This document shows, piece by piece, positions 36,490-45,255 of a stretch of DNA of 53,012 nt; position 1 is the first letter of the stretch, and every line of letters begins with the position of its first letter. Source of the DNA: Methanobacteriota archaeon (GTDB lineage Archaea; Thermoplasmatota; Poseidoniia; Poseidoniales; Poseidoniaceae); contig NZRR01000042.1 in NCBI GenBank assembly GCA_002696315.1, positions 4,293 through 57,304 of the forward strand. The letters are read 5' to 3'. The position numbers and the translations under genes were made by a program. The notes under the pieces were generated by a model that ran no database searches, was not told where the DNA came from, and saw only the letters and a list, made by a program, of their open reading frames with translations.

Positions 36490-38022
36490 TTACACTAAAC
36501 CATCTACACGAGCGAGAACTTGTTCAGGTCTAACATAATATTCAGTTATAATTTGAGATACCTGATCTGATTTTCTGATGTCATTTAACACCATCCAGTC
36601 GAGTACACGCTTTCGAGTACGTAATTCTCTACGCATTTCATCTTGTGAATAATTGATTTTAACCATTATTTTCTCTAAAACATAAGATTTACCACTAAAG
36701 TCGAAGTCATCCCTTGATGGATCCCATTTGAAAACTTCATTAGTGATTACTTCCATTGAATTAGGGTCTATACCTACAATTTCCACAAGTTGTTTACAAC
36801 GCCTAACACGTTTACCATTTATTCTAGTTTGAATTTGAATTGCACATGCTTCCAAAGCAGGAAGAAGAACACGCGGAATATCAATTGGTTTATTTTCTAA
36901 TCTGTGAACTAGAGAAGGTACAGAATCTGCGTGTACTGTTGAATAAGCACAGTGTCCTGTAGCCATTGCTTGGAACAGTACGTATGCTTCAGCACCACGA
37001 ATTTCTCCCACGATGATATATTCTGGACGTTCTCTAAGAGCTGCTTTTAATAGTTCGAATTCTCCAATCTCTCCTTCATTAGATTCTCCACCAAAACCTT
37101 GACGAGTTAATCCAGGAATCCAATTAGGTTGTGGTATGTTAACTTCTCTAGTTGATTCAATACTTACAATCTTCATTTGCCAAGGTATAAAAATACACAT
37201 AGCATTTAATGTTGTAGTCTTACCTGAAGCCGTACCACCCACATATAGCATAGAAACGCCTTGTTGGAAAGCCACCCACAAATAAGCCACCATTAAACTG
37301 GTCATTGTTCTAAATGCAATTAGATCACAAGGTGAAAATGGATCATCACGGAAACGTCTAATACAGAATGTTGAACCTCTTGTTGAAATTTCATGTCCTA
37401 ATTTCATTACAATTCTAGAACCGTCCATTAATGTTGCATCTAATAGGGGTTCAGCTACAGAAATGTGTTTTCCACAACGTTGAGCAAGTTTAATGATATA
37501 CGCTTCTAATTCTTCATCTGTCTCCCATTTAATTGTGGTTTCAACAGACTCAAACTTTCTATGGTATCCAAAAATTGGAATATTTACTCCATCTAATGAA
37601 ACATCCTCAATATTAGGATCTGACATTAAAACATCCATTTTTCCATATCCTAGTAAATCCCTACGTAGATAATAGAATAGTTTAGATTTTGATTTTTTAT
37701 TAATTTTCATACCATATGATTTGATAACTTTATCCATAGATGTTCTAAGATATGCAGCAGCATCCGCTTCAATATCTTCAATACTAGCATTCAAACTTTT
37801 CACAAAAATATCCATAATTTCTTGACGATATTTTTCTTCTTTTTTGGATAGTGGTGGTTCGATTACTTGGTATAAAATATTCAATGAACGTCTATCACGT
37901 ACAACCCTAGCAAAGGCATGTGGCGGCCTTACAGGATACTTGTCTAATTCATCATAATTTCTTTTATCTGCACCGGCATTTTTTCTTCGCCTCTGGCCCT
38001 TCCCACGTCTCTTCCTAGCCAA
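36490..38022 (-). CDS. Type II/IV secretion-pilus ATPase (TadA/ArlI/GspE family)
   Basis: The protein has 510 residues. A basic N-terminus (ARKRRGKGQRRRKNAG) is followed by the N-terminal domain and the RecA-like motor. The Walker A is YVGGTASGKTTTLNAM (about residue 260), the Asp box lies just after it, the Walker B is RPEYIIVGEIRGAEAYVLFQAM, and the His box is ATGHCAYSTVHADS. It hydrolyses ATP in a hexamer to drive pilus assembly or protein secretion across the membrane. It is the first gene of the motor operon, followed by two TadC-type proteins and two pilin-like proteins. TTG start with GGGGTGAT 4 nt upstream. No archaellum-specific genes (arlH, arlB) are present, so a pilus or Tad-type adhesion role is favoured over motility. 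Confidence 0.93.
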   Translation of the reverse strand: MARKRRGKGQRRRKNAGADKRNYDELDKYPVRPPHAFARVVRDRRSLNILYQVIEPPLSKKEEKYRQEIMDIFVKSLNASIEDIEADAAAYLRTSMDKVIKSYGMKINKKSKSKLFYYLRRDLLGYGKMDVLMSDPNIEDVSLDGVNIPIFGYHRKFESVETTIKWETDEELEAYIIKLAQRCGKHISVAEPLLDATLMDGSRIVMKLGHEISTRGSTFCIRRFRDDPFSPCDLIAFRTMTSLMVAYLWVAFQQGVSMLYVGGTASGKTTTLNAMCIFIPWQMKIVSIESTREVNIPQPNWIPGLTRQGFGGESNEGEIGEFELLKAALRERPEYIIVGEIRGAEAYVLFQAMATGHCAYSTVHADSVPSLVHRLENKPIDIPRVLLPALEACAIQIQTRINGKRVRRCKQLVEIVGIDPNSMEVITNEVFKWDPSRDDFDFSGKSYVLEKIMVKINYSQDEMRRELRTRKRVLDWMVLNDIRKSDQVSQIITEYYVRPEQVLARVDGLV

Positions 38023-38134
38023 TTAATCACCCCGATACATATAGCGCACCCATCCAGTCCCACTATAACCTTTAGTTGAAATTTAAACAATTGACACCTT
38101 GATTGAGTATTTTTGAATACCTTCAAAGTATCAA

Positions 38135-41100
38135 TCAATCATATTCCCAAAGACCATCCTCCTGTTCCATTTTCTGTCTGTAAATTCTTTTTTCTTCTTC
38201 TGTTACGAACCCATCTCCATCTAGATCAGCAGGATGTAAAGAAGGTCTTCTTGGACCACCAGATTGTTGCATTCTATACCCTGAATCATTACCACCTCTT
38301 CTACGTGGAGGGCCTTTGCGTTTACCTCTGCCAGGTGGACCTTTTCGACGCATTTGGGATAATTCTTCTTGTAAGCCTGCAACTGCCTCTCTAGTACCTT
38401 CCATTTCTTCTAACATTTTTTCATGTGATTCTACTAAATCCATTTCTGCAGCTGTTTCACGTACTTTTGTGGCCATATCCATTTCCCCAAGTTCGATAGC
38501 TCTTGTTTCTATTAGTTCCATCAAATCTCCAAATCCTCCTGGTGGTAATAGTTTCTTTTCGTTATCTTTTGTTATTCTTTTTTCAAGATTCTCTAATTCT
38601 CTACGACTTCTTGCTAATCTTATTTCTGAAGCATATTTTTCAACACGTTTAGATTTCCCTGCTAATGTTCTTTTACCAACGAATCTAATTACACCAAACA
38701 TCATACCTAATGCTGCAAACATAATTTCTAATGTTCCATCTGGAAGACCAAGTAATGAGTCAATATTCAGAATGAAATCTAATGCAGCGGCTAATTCTGG
38801 AGGAAGAGCGTCTAAGGTTGTACAACCAGTTTCATCAACATCTACTCCCTCATCGGTATCTGGACATTTATCTAAAATTGAACCATCTTCATTGAAATCA
38901 TTAACTCCATCCCCATCTGAATCAATAGCAGTTTCATTTGCAGTTTCATTTGCAGTCTCATTTAATGTGTCATTATTTGTTTCATTTAATGTATCGTCTG
39001 GTAAAATGACAGTGCAGCCGCTGGAATCTACAAAATCACCAGACGTTGTATTTGGACATTCATCCGCATTGTTTCCAATGCCATCATTATCATCATCGTA
39101 TTGTTCTGAAGGGTTATTAGGAAATGCATCTTCATTGTCACTAATACCATCTCCATCTGAATCAAAAAATAACGGACAACCATTGAACATATCTACTTCA
39201 GTACCATTTGGAGTTTCGGAACATTGATCATAAGAATCAGCTACTCCATCTCCATCACCGTCATCAAAAGAAATCTCACAACCATCAAAGTCAACTCCTG
39301 CTCCAAGTCTTGTTAGTAAACATGTATCATTAGAATCTGGTATGCCATCTGCATCGTCATCCCAGTCTTCAGTTTCATCAAAACAGCCATCATGATCATA
39401 ATCTGTACCCTCATCCCAAGAATTCCAATTAAATTGGCCTTTAGGACAAAGATCATTCTCATCGTGAATATTATCATTATCGTCGTCCCAATCTTCAATT
39501 TCATCATTACATCCGTCATTATCATGATCTGTTAATGGATTTGAAGACCATCCAGGGTAACCGCTTATACAATAATCATTACCATTATTTATACCGTCAT
39601 TATCAATATCAAATTCATGCCAATTAGATTTAGCCTCAAAAATTTCTATTTCACTAATTTTTAAATTAAAATCTAAATCAAGACATCTGAACATAATCTT
39701 TTGTCCGTGTTCAGCATGGAAATGGTATAATTCTGGGTTTTCATTTATTGGATGATACATATTCATTACAGTAATCCACCCATTTTGCTCATTCCATATT
39801 CTAATTTCTCCGCCAATATGTTTATTCGCATCATATGATGAAAATCCCCAAGTTATTTTCATAGCACCAATATAATATTCCTGTCCGAAATCAATCATGA
39901 TATCTTGATTCGAATCTTCACATGAATTGGCAGATTCCCAAATAGAGTTGAAATCATTATCAATCGCTTTCGGACCTGAATTTGTTTCCCACTCACTACT
40001 AACGTAAACATTCGCACCATCTGAGATGTCATTTGGGTAATAAGCATCCATCATACCTCCATTCCCAGAATTAGAGCTTTGCCATTTATGGATTTGGATT
40101 TCAGCTAATCCGACCGTTATATCCTCGGAATGTGAACATCTTACACTAATTCTACTGGCTTCTATTTTATCGAAAACATGAGGTATATTTCTACTCCAAT
40201 AATCAAGTTCTAAATATTCTGCATGTACATCTGAAACTAATTCCCAAGAATTATTTGAAGTCCAAGCCAAAATCTCATACCTTAGAGGAATATTGGGTGG
40301 ATTTATCCACTCTAAACTTACCCCTGAAACTAAATGGAAATTTCCACTATCATAACCGGGAAGATTAATGATTATTTCTTGTGAATCAACTTGACAAGAT
40401 TCTCCAGATTCCCAAAATGTATCGTAATTATCATCTACAGCTAAATGTCCTTCATTACCCTCTATTGCTGAAGAGACCCATGTTGAACCTGTTTCTAAGT
40501 TAGAACTCCATTCTACCTCGGAACGATCAACTACATTATCTGAAAGATATAAACAACCAATTTTATCGTCGAAAATGTTAGCATCTAAATCCCTCAATTC
40601 TAGTTCTATACACCACGTTTCGTATCTAACAATTGAATGGAAATCTGCAAAATCAAGATTATAATTTACTATATTTTCAGAATTTAATGATAATAATGGA
40701 GTAGTTCCTGTGATAATATTTCCACCATTAGATCGAGTAACTCGATAATCAACCTTCACCGTTGATACCCCTTCTATGTTAACTGATGCATGTAAAAATA
40801 GTTCGAGACTTCCATATTCAGAGTCTTGATAAGGATTCCAAATTATATTTGAATTAAGATAAGTATCACCCTCACCAGAATTATCATCATTAGAAGCATC
40901 TTCAACATTTAAAAATTCACATATCCCATCTAAACTGACTGTATCTGTAGAAGCTTGCTCTCTAATATCAACATAAATACAATATTCAAGTTCACCAGTT
41001 GGGAAATTCATTTCGATTAATTCTCCTATACCTAGTACATTTGTTTCTAAATCAATCGTTAAATGTCGGCTATATGAAGAAAAAGGTTGATTATTTCCAG

Positions 41101-44100
41101 GATTAAAGATTTTTACATAATAATTGAATTCATGTAAGCCACCATACATAGACTCTCCATTCTGCAACGGCAAATCAACGAAAATTTCTAAATTTGCTTC
41201 GTCAATTCCATCATTATTGAAATCACCCCACTCCCAATTAAGTGAAATAGCTAAATTTTTCAATTCATCTGTTGACCACATAAATCCTGCATCTATACAA
41301 GTAGCTTCAGTAACAAAAGAAAATTCAATATCCTTTTCAAAATAATCATAACAGAAATGAATTTCATTATCATCATGTTCAGAACCTGTATAATGGACTT
41401 CATCAACCTCTAAGGGTATTTTATAGCTCGTTCCAGGATAAGGCTCCCATTGAGACATTACTCCTAATGATGTATAATCTTCAGATGTTACCCAAGCGAA
41501 ACTTTTCCCATCAAGAATATCATAATCTGAATCATCTAGAGCATTAATAACTTGTTCAGTGTCATACCATGTGTCTTCACCATTCAAATGATAAGCCATC
41601 CAAAAACCATTAATACTATCCCATGCTATCAAATAATTATTATCCTCATTCCAATATGAATAATAATCTCCTCCAGCTTGAATAGTTCTAGAGTATCCTG
41701 ATCCTGTTACGTAAAAAGGTGACTTAACTACATCATACACTGCATTAAATTTCTCTGGACCTCCATTTCCAGATAATGTTAGTTCATCTTGGGCATAACC
41801 TCCACCTACGCAGATTCCACCTTCATTGATTTCCCAAAGGTCTGGATTTAAAGGATCGCAATCAATTGCATCTAAAATTCCATCGTTATCATCGTCTAAA
41901 TCTTGATTATCACACAAATCGTCTTGATCGAAATCTGACCATTCTGAACCATCAACTGGACAATGGTCTTGGAATAGAGCGTATCCATCTCCATCTATAT
42001 CTTCGTAAATATCTACAAATGAAATATCCATTTTAACTCCAGAACTATCAAACATTCCAAGCCAATCATCCTCTTCAAATACTAAATCATAAAATACTTC
42101 CAAGTTAGATGTTTTAACTATTTCAATTAATGAACCACAAAATTCAGTAATAGGTCCATAACTAGTATTTTGAGTGCCCTCAATAAGTCCAGATGCACCT
42201 CCTAGAAAACCATAATGTCCTGCATCTACCCATTCTCCTCCAATAACAATATCAGTGTTATAATCTAAATCAGGAGGGTTGTCATATGCTCCAGGTGTAT
42301 CAAAAGCAAAACTTCGAAAACTCTGATTTACATTATAATGGATTTCAAATACTGAATCGACTTGACCTTGATGTACCATTAGTCCTACAGAGTTCATTGG
42401 AAGATAATCGCACGGATCAATTATTTCTATATCATTATTCTCTCCATTATTGGGGTCATTAGGATGCGAGTCAGTGCCATCGGGAATACCGTCCCCATCA
42501 GTATCAATTTCGTTAGGGTTAGTTCCCAATTCATATTCTTCAAAATTTGATAAGCCGTCTCCATCCATATCTTCGACATCGTCTCCAATTCCATCACCAT
42601 CTGTATCTGGAGATGTTGAACTAATGTCGTTGAAGCTATCTTCCCATGAATCTGGTAAACCATCACCATCAGAATCTAATGGACCTGATGTAAAACCATT
42701 AGAAGGTAAAGCAGTAAATCCTGAAGGTACAGAGTATTCAACTTCACCAGAAGTTAAGATACGATATGTATGTCCTCTATTATTAGAAGAATCTGTAACT
42801 GCAGGATATACTGTAGTATTTGCTAGACCGTTACTACCGTATTCAGAATCCCAAGCTGCTAAATTTCCATTAGAATCTTCTCCAAATATTGGTATTGCAC
42901 CAGTACTAGGTTCTAGATTAGAAGTACCAGCAGGAGCAATCCATTGACCGTCAATAGAATACCACATATTTCCTGCTTCATTATCAAGTGCTATTCCTAT
43001 ATTTCTAAAATCATCATGTGACCAGTTTGTTAATGCATCTATTCCCGAAGTTGGATTTTGTGCTTCATTGTGATATAAGTGACCTGCATCATCTAACCCC
43101 CATCCATTAACATCCGTGCCAAGTCCCATTGGCGCTAGGGCTGCAGATCCTGTATGAACTCCAATTATATTCCACATCTCATTACTTCCATCTACTTGAA
43201 TTTCGAATTCCCAGTACCATTTGCCTGGAGGAATTCCGATATTCATGATGGAACTTCCTGAACCTGAACCAGACGTGGTAGATTCGGGATCATCAAAATA
43301 TGAGATATATTCTCCATCTGTGCTGAAACTAAATCCATTACCAATAGATTTTTGATTATCCCAACACCATTCATTAGAATCACAACCTGAAAAACCTGAA
43401 GCTGGACTAAAAATTGTTTGAGCAGCTGTGTAAGCATTGCTATCTTGAGCCGCTTCTTGAAATTGGACATCATAGCAATAATATTGACCGTATTGTAATT
43501 CTACAGGATATGCAAAAGGATCATTACTACCAATCAAGAAATCTTCAAGCATTATGGGATTCCCATTGTAAGCACCACCAACATAAAGACTGGCATCTTC
43601 GTGATGCAAGTGACCTCCAGATTGATCACAAATTGAGGAATTAGCTGTAACAATCGCAGGGTAAAGATATTGATCATAATTATAAGCAGTATTTGCAGTA
43701 AGATTTGTTACTTGAGTTTTACCAATATGTAGACCTGTTTGTGGGTGAGGAGGATATACAGCATGAGAAGAAATGGTTGGACCTGAAGTCGGCGGATTAT
43801 TTCCTCCTGAATTACCTGGCGGCGGACCAGTACAGGCTGTATCAAATGTCGTTAATACAGAACCTGTATCTAAATTAGTTAATGCTACCTCAATAAAGTA
43901 ATCCCCTGTTAAATATTCTCTAAAGGCCATAGAATATTCCCATTCTGTTGAAGAAGCAATCCATTCTAAGTATCCATCTGTTACTGTAGTGTTAGAAGGA
44001 CAATCTATTAGCCACCAATTGACTCGGTAGTGTGTTCCAACTACAGCATTTTCTAAATCAAGTTCTATAGTAGGCATAGTATCTACACTAAAACTGTCTA

Positions 44101-44587
44101 CGGAACTATTCTCACACCAAGAATAAAAATATGGAGATGAATCTGATTGATGTCCTGGTGAAGGAGCATCTCCATTACCAGTATTGAAACTATCATATAA
44201 ACAAAAGTTAGAACTATTACCATCGTAAGCTCTTATATCACCATTGTAATATCCCCAATTCGATGATGAATTAATTTGATGAGTATCCATCCAAAGTAGT
44301 GTTTTATCTTTATATTGGTTATAGAAGATTCCTTTTTCTGAAGGATCCATACCATTAATTTGCTGATTGTAACTTAGTTCATGCCAAATCTTAGTATAAT
44401 TTCCTGTAATATCTTGGGCATCAGAAGCATAATCAGTTACTGAAATCTCTGATACTCGATTCTCCCAAGTAACACTTGCGAACATAATTTCAGCCCTTCC
44501 CTCTGTAGCACTAGCCATAGGGGTTAAAGGAGTGAAAATCATTAAAAAAATTACAAAAAATAGCGTCGGAACTCTGGAACGTTTCAT
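38135..44587 (-). CDS. Giant secreted adhesin-like protein (2150 aa) with SPRY, TSP3 and discoidin domains
   Basis: A signal peptide (residues about 8-28) leads into beta domains. A SPRY/B30.2-like domain lies near 420-600 (GKWYWEFEIQVDG, NIGIALDNEAGNMWYSIDGQW). Thrombospondin type-3 calcium repeats (DxDGDGxxD) follow at about 640-720 and 850-920. Two F5/8 type C (discoidin) domains occupy about 1365-1505 and 1520-1660, and more type-3 repeats lie at about 1665-1930. A short NETA repeat near 1885 precedes a transmembrane span at about 1950-1970. The cytosolic end has a Glu/Arg-rich coiled coil (about 1990-2085), an RKGPPGRGKRKGPP stretch and an EF-hand-like loop DLDGDGFVTEEE (about 2126). It probably binds glycans and calcium at the cell surface. 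The pilus ATPase gene starts 112 nt downstream on the same strand. Confidence 0.88.
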   Translation of the reverse strand: MKRSRVPTLFFVIFLMIFTPLTPMASATEGRAEIMFASVTWENRVSEISVTDYASDAQDITGNYTKIWHELSYNQQINGMDPSEKGIFYNQYKDKTLLWMDTHQINSSSNWGYYNGDIRAYDGNSSNFCLYDSFNTGNGDAPSPGHQSDSSPYFYSWCENSSVDSFSVDTMPTIELDLENAVVGTHYRVNWWLIDCPSNTTVTDGYLEWIASSTEWEYSMAFREYLTGDYFIEVALTNLDTGSVLTTFDTACTGPPPGNSGGNNPPTSGPTISSHAVYPPHPQTGLHIGKTQVTNLTANTAYNYDQYLYPAIVTANSSICDQSGGHLHHEDASLYVGGAYNGNPIMLEDFLIGSNDPFAYPVELQYGQYYCYDVQFQEAAQDSNAYTAAQTIFSPASGFSGCDSNEWCWDNQKSIGNGFSFSTDGEYISYFDDPESTTSGSGSGSSIMNIGIPPGKWYWEFEIQVDGSNEMWNIIGVHTGSAALAPMGLGTDVNGWGLDDAGHLYHNEAQNPTSGIDALTNWSHDDFRNIGIALDNEAGNMWYSIDGQWIAPAGTSNLEPSTGAIPIFGEDSNGNLAAWDSEYGSNGLANTTVYPAVTDSSNNRGHTYRILTSGEVEYSVPSGFTALPSNGFTSGPLDSDGDGLPDSWEDSFNDISSTSPDTDGDGIGDDVEDMDGDGLSNFEEYELGTNPNEIDTDGDGIPDGTDSHPNDPNNGENNDIEIIDPCDYLPMNSVGLMVHQGQVDSVFEIHYNVNQSFRSFAFDTPGAYDNPPDLDYNTDIVIGGEWVDAGHYGFLGGASGLIEGTQNTSYGPITEFCGSLIEIVKTSNLEVFYDLVFEEDDWLGMFDSSGVKMDISFVDIYEDIDGDGYALFQDHCPVDGSEWSDFDQDDLCDNQDLDDDNDGILDAIDCDPLNPDLWEINEGGICVGGGYAQDELTLSGNGGPEKFNAVYDVVKSPFYVTGSGYSRTIQAGGDYYSYWNEDNNYLIAWDSINGFWMAYHLNGEDTWYDTEQVINALDDSDYDILDGKSFAWVTSEDYTSLGVMSQWEPYPGTSYKIPLEVDEVHYTGSEHDDNEIHFCYDYFEKDIEFSFVTEATCIDAGFMWSTDELKNLAISLNWEWGDFNNDGIDEANLEIFVDLPLQNGESMYGGLHEFNYYVKIFNPGNNQPFSSYSRHLTIDLETNVLGIGELIEMNFPTGELEYCIYVDIREQASTDTVSLDGICEFLNVEDASNDDNSGEGDTYLNSNIIWNPYQDSEYGSLELFLHASVNIEGVSTVKVDYRVTRSNGGNIITGTTPLLSLNSENIVNYNLDFADFHSIVRYETWCIELELRDLDANIFDDKIGCLYLSDNVVDRSEVEWSSNLETGSTWVSSAIEGNEGHLAVDDNYDTFWESGESCQVDSQEIIINLPGYDSGNFHLVSGVSLEWINPPNIPLRYEILAWTSNNSWELVSDVHAEYLELDYWSRNIPHVFDKIEASRISVRCSHSEDITVGLAEIQIHKWQSSNSGNGGMMDAYYPNDISDGANVYVSSEWETNSGPKAIDNDFNSIWESANSCEDSNQDIMIDFGQEYYIGAMKITWGFSSYDANKHIGGEIRIWNEQNGWITVMNMYHPINENPELYHFHAEHGQKIMFRCLDLDFNLKISEIEIFEAKSNWHEFDIDNDGINNGNDYCISGYPGWSSNPLTDHDNDGCNDEIEDWDDDNDNIHDENDLCPKGQFNWNSWDEGTDYDHDGCFDETEDWDDDADGIPDSNDTCLLTRLGAGVDFDGCEISFDDGDGDGVADSYDQCSETPNGTEVDMFNGCPLFFDSDGDGISDNEDAFPNNPSEQYDDDNDGIGNNADECPNTTSGDFVDSSGCTVILPDDTLNETNNDTLNETANETANETAIDSDGDGVNDFNEDGSILDKCPDTDEGVDVDETGCTTLDALPPELAAALDFILNIDSLLGLPDGTLEIMFAALGMMFGVIRFVGKRTLAGKSKRVEKYASEIRLARSRRELENLEKRITKDNEKKLLPPGGFGDLMELIETRAIELGEMDMATKVRETAAEMDLVESHEKMLEEMEGTREAVAGLQEELSQMRRKGPPGRGKRKGPPRRRGGNDSGYRMQQSGGPRRPSLHPADLDGDGFVTEEEKRIYRQKMEQEDGLWEYD
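38929..38992. repeat. Tandem 12-nt-type repeat coding NET(A/N)
   Basis: About 65 bases within the giant gene consist of near-identical 12-nt units (agtttcatttgc on the plus strand) that decay at one edge into related units (tgtttcatttaa). They encode a chain of NET triplets, each a possible N-glycosylation sequon, just before the last calcium repeat. Coordinates are approximate. Confidence 0.55.
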
Positions 44588-44613
44588 TTTATGGCACCTG
44601 CTGATACGGGATG

Positions 44614-44636
44614 AGGGATAGTCCCTTCTATAACCT
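44614..44636 (-). promoter_or_regulatory. Candidate promoter with operator-like inverted repeat for the giant adhesin gene
   Basis: On the minus strand GGTTATAGAAGG (44636-44625) contains a TATA-like core. It is directly followed by the inverted repeat AGGGA-CTA-TCCCT (44626-44614). The ATG lies 27 nt further on. A repeat between TATA box and transcription start is where archaeal repressors commonly bind. Promoter and operator are both inferred from position. Confidence 0.35.
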
Positions 44637-44654
44637 TCTATTACAAAGTTTACA

Positions 44655-45230
44655 TCAAATCATAGATTTAATTGTTTGTAAACAGGATTTAAATTCTTTT
44701 TCTAAATCTTCTAATGTAGAATTATTGTCTACCTTGAATTCTGCGGACTCAATTAACTCCCCTAATCCCCATTTTCTTTCTCTAGTATTCCTCGTAGCAA
44801 AATCTTCTCTGTCTCCATCCTCTCCTCTACCTCTCTTCAAGATTCTTTGCCATCTAATTTCCTCTTCCGCAAGTATTGCTAATAGTGAAAATTTTCGACC
44901 CCATTGGTTTTTGAAAATTTCTGCTTCGGCTGTTCCTCTGATTCCCTCGATAATTATTATCGGAACGGAAGTGTATGATAATGTCTCTACTGAAGGAACT
45001 AATCTTTCGGCTAAAACCTGTTCACCAAATTGACTACGCAAGGATACAACAACTAAGCCAATATTTCCTGGTGTTTCCTCTAAACCTCTATTTTTTGCTT
45101 CTGCCCTAATCATATCTCCCATACTTAAAACAGGGATTCCATTTTCATTTGCGATTCTACTTAATTCGCCTTTTCCTGAACCGGGCATTCCACAAATTGC
45201 AATAATTTTTGAATCCAAACTAGTCCCCAT
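44655..45230 (-). CDS. UPF0200-type P-loop nucleotide kinase
   Basis: The protein has 191 residues. The Walker A is AICGMPGSGKGELS, followed by GIPVLSMGDMIRAEAKNRG, a pattern shared with adenylate/dephospho-CoA kinases, and IIIEGIRGTAEAEIF. The lid region is RILKRGRGEDGDREDFATRNTRERKWGLGE. This is the archaeal UPF0200 family, nucleotide-kinase-like proteins without a settled substrate. ATG 45230 is chosen. The longer reading frame would overlap the upstream ABC permease gene and add a non-conserved leader. It is the last gene of a minus-strand run with the ABC transporter. Confidence 0.82.
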   Translation of the reverse strand: MGTSLDSKIIAICGMPGSGKGELSRIANENGIPVLSMGDMIRAEAKNRGLEETPGNIGLVVVSLRSQFGEQVLAERLVPSVETLSYTSVPIIIIEGIRGTAEAEIFKNQWGRKFSLLAILAEEEIRWQRILKRGRGEDGDREDFATRNTRERKWGLGELIESAEFKVDNNSTLEDLEKEFKSCLQTIKSMI

Positions 45231-45255
45231 TTGAACTGTGTAACAATCAAGGCCA

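Noticed and set aside
38316-39227. Plus-strand open frame of 303 codons
   Set aside because: It is antisense to the giant adhesin gene. Its Ser/Pro-rich composition is what the complement of Asp/Gly calcium repeats gives.
42450-42947. Plus-strand open frame of 165 codons
   Set aside because: Antisense shadow of calcium repeats and SPRY region in the giant gene, Ser/Pro-rich and with no ribosome binding site.
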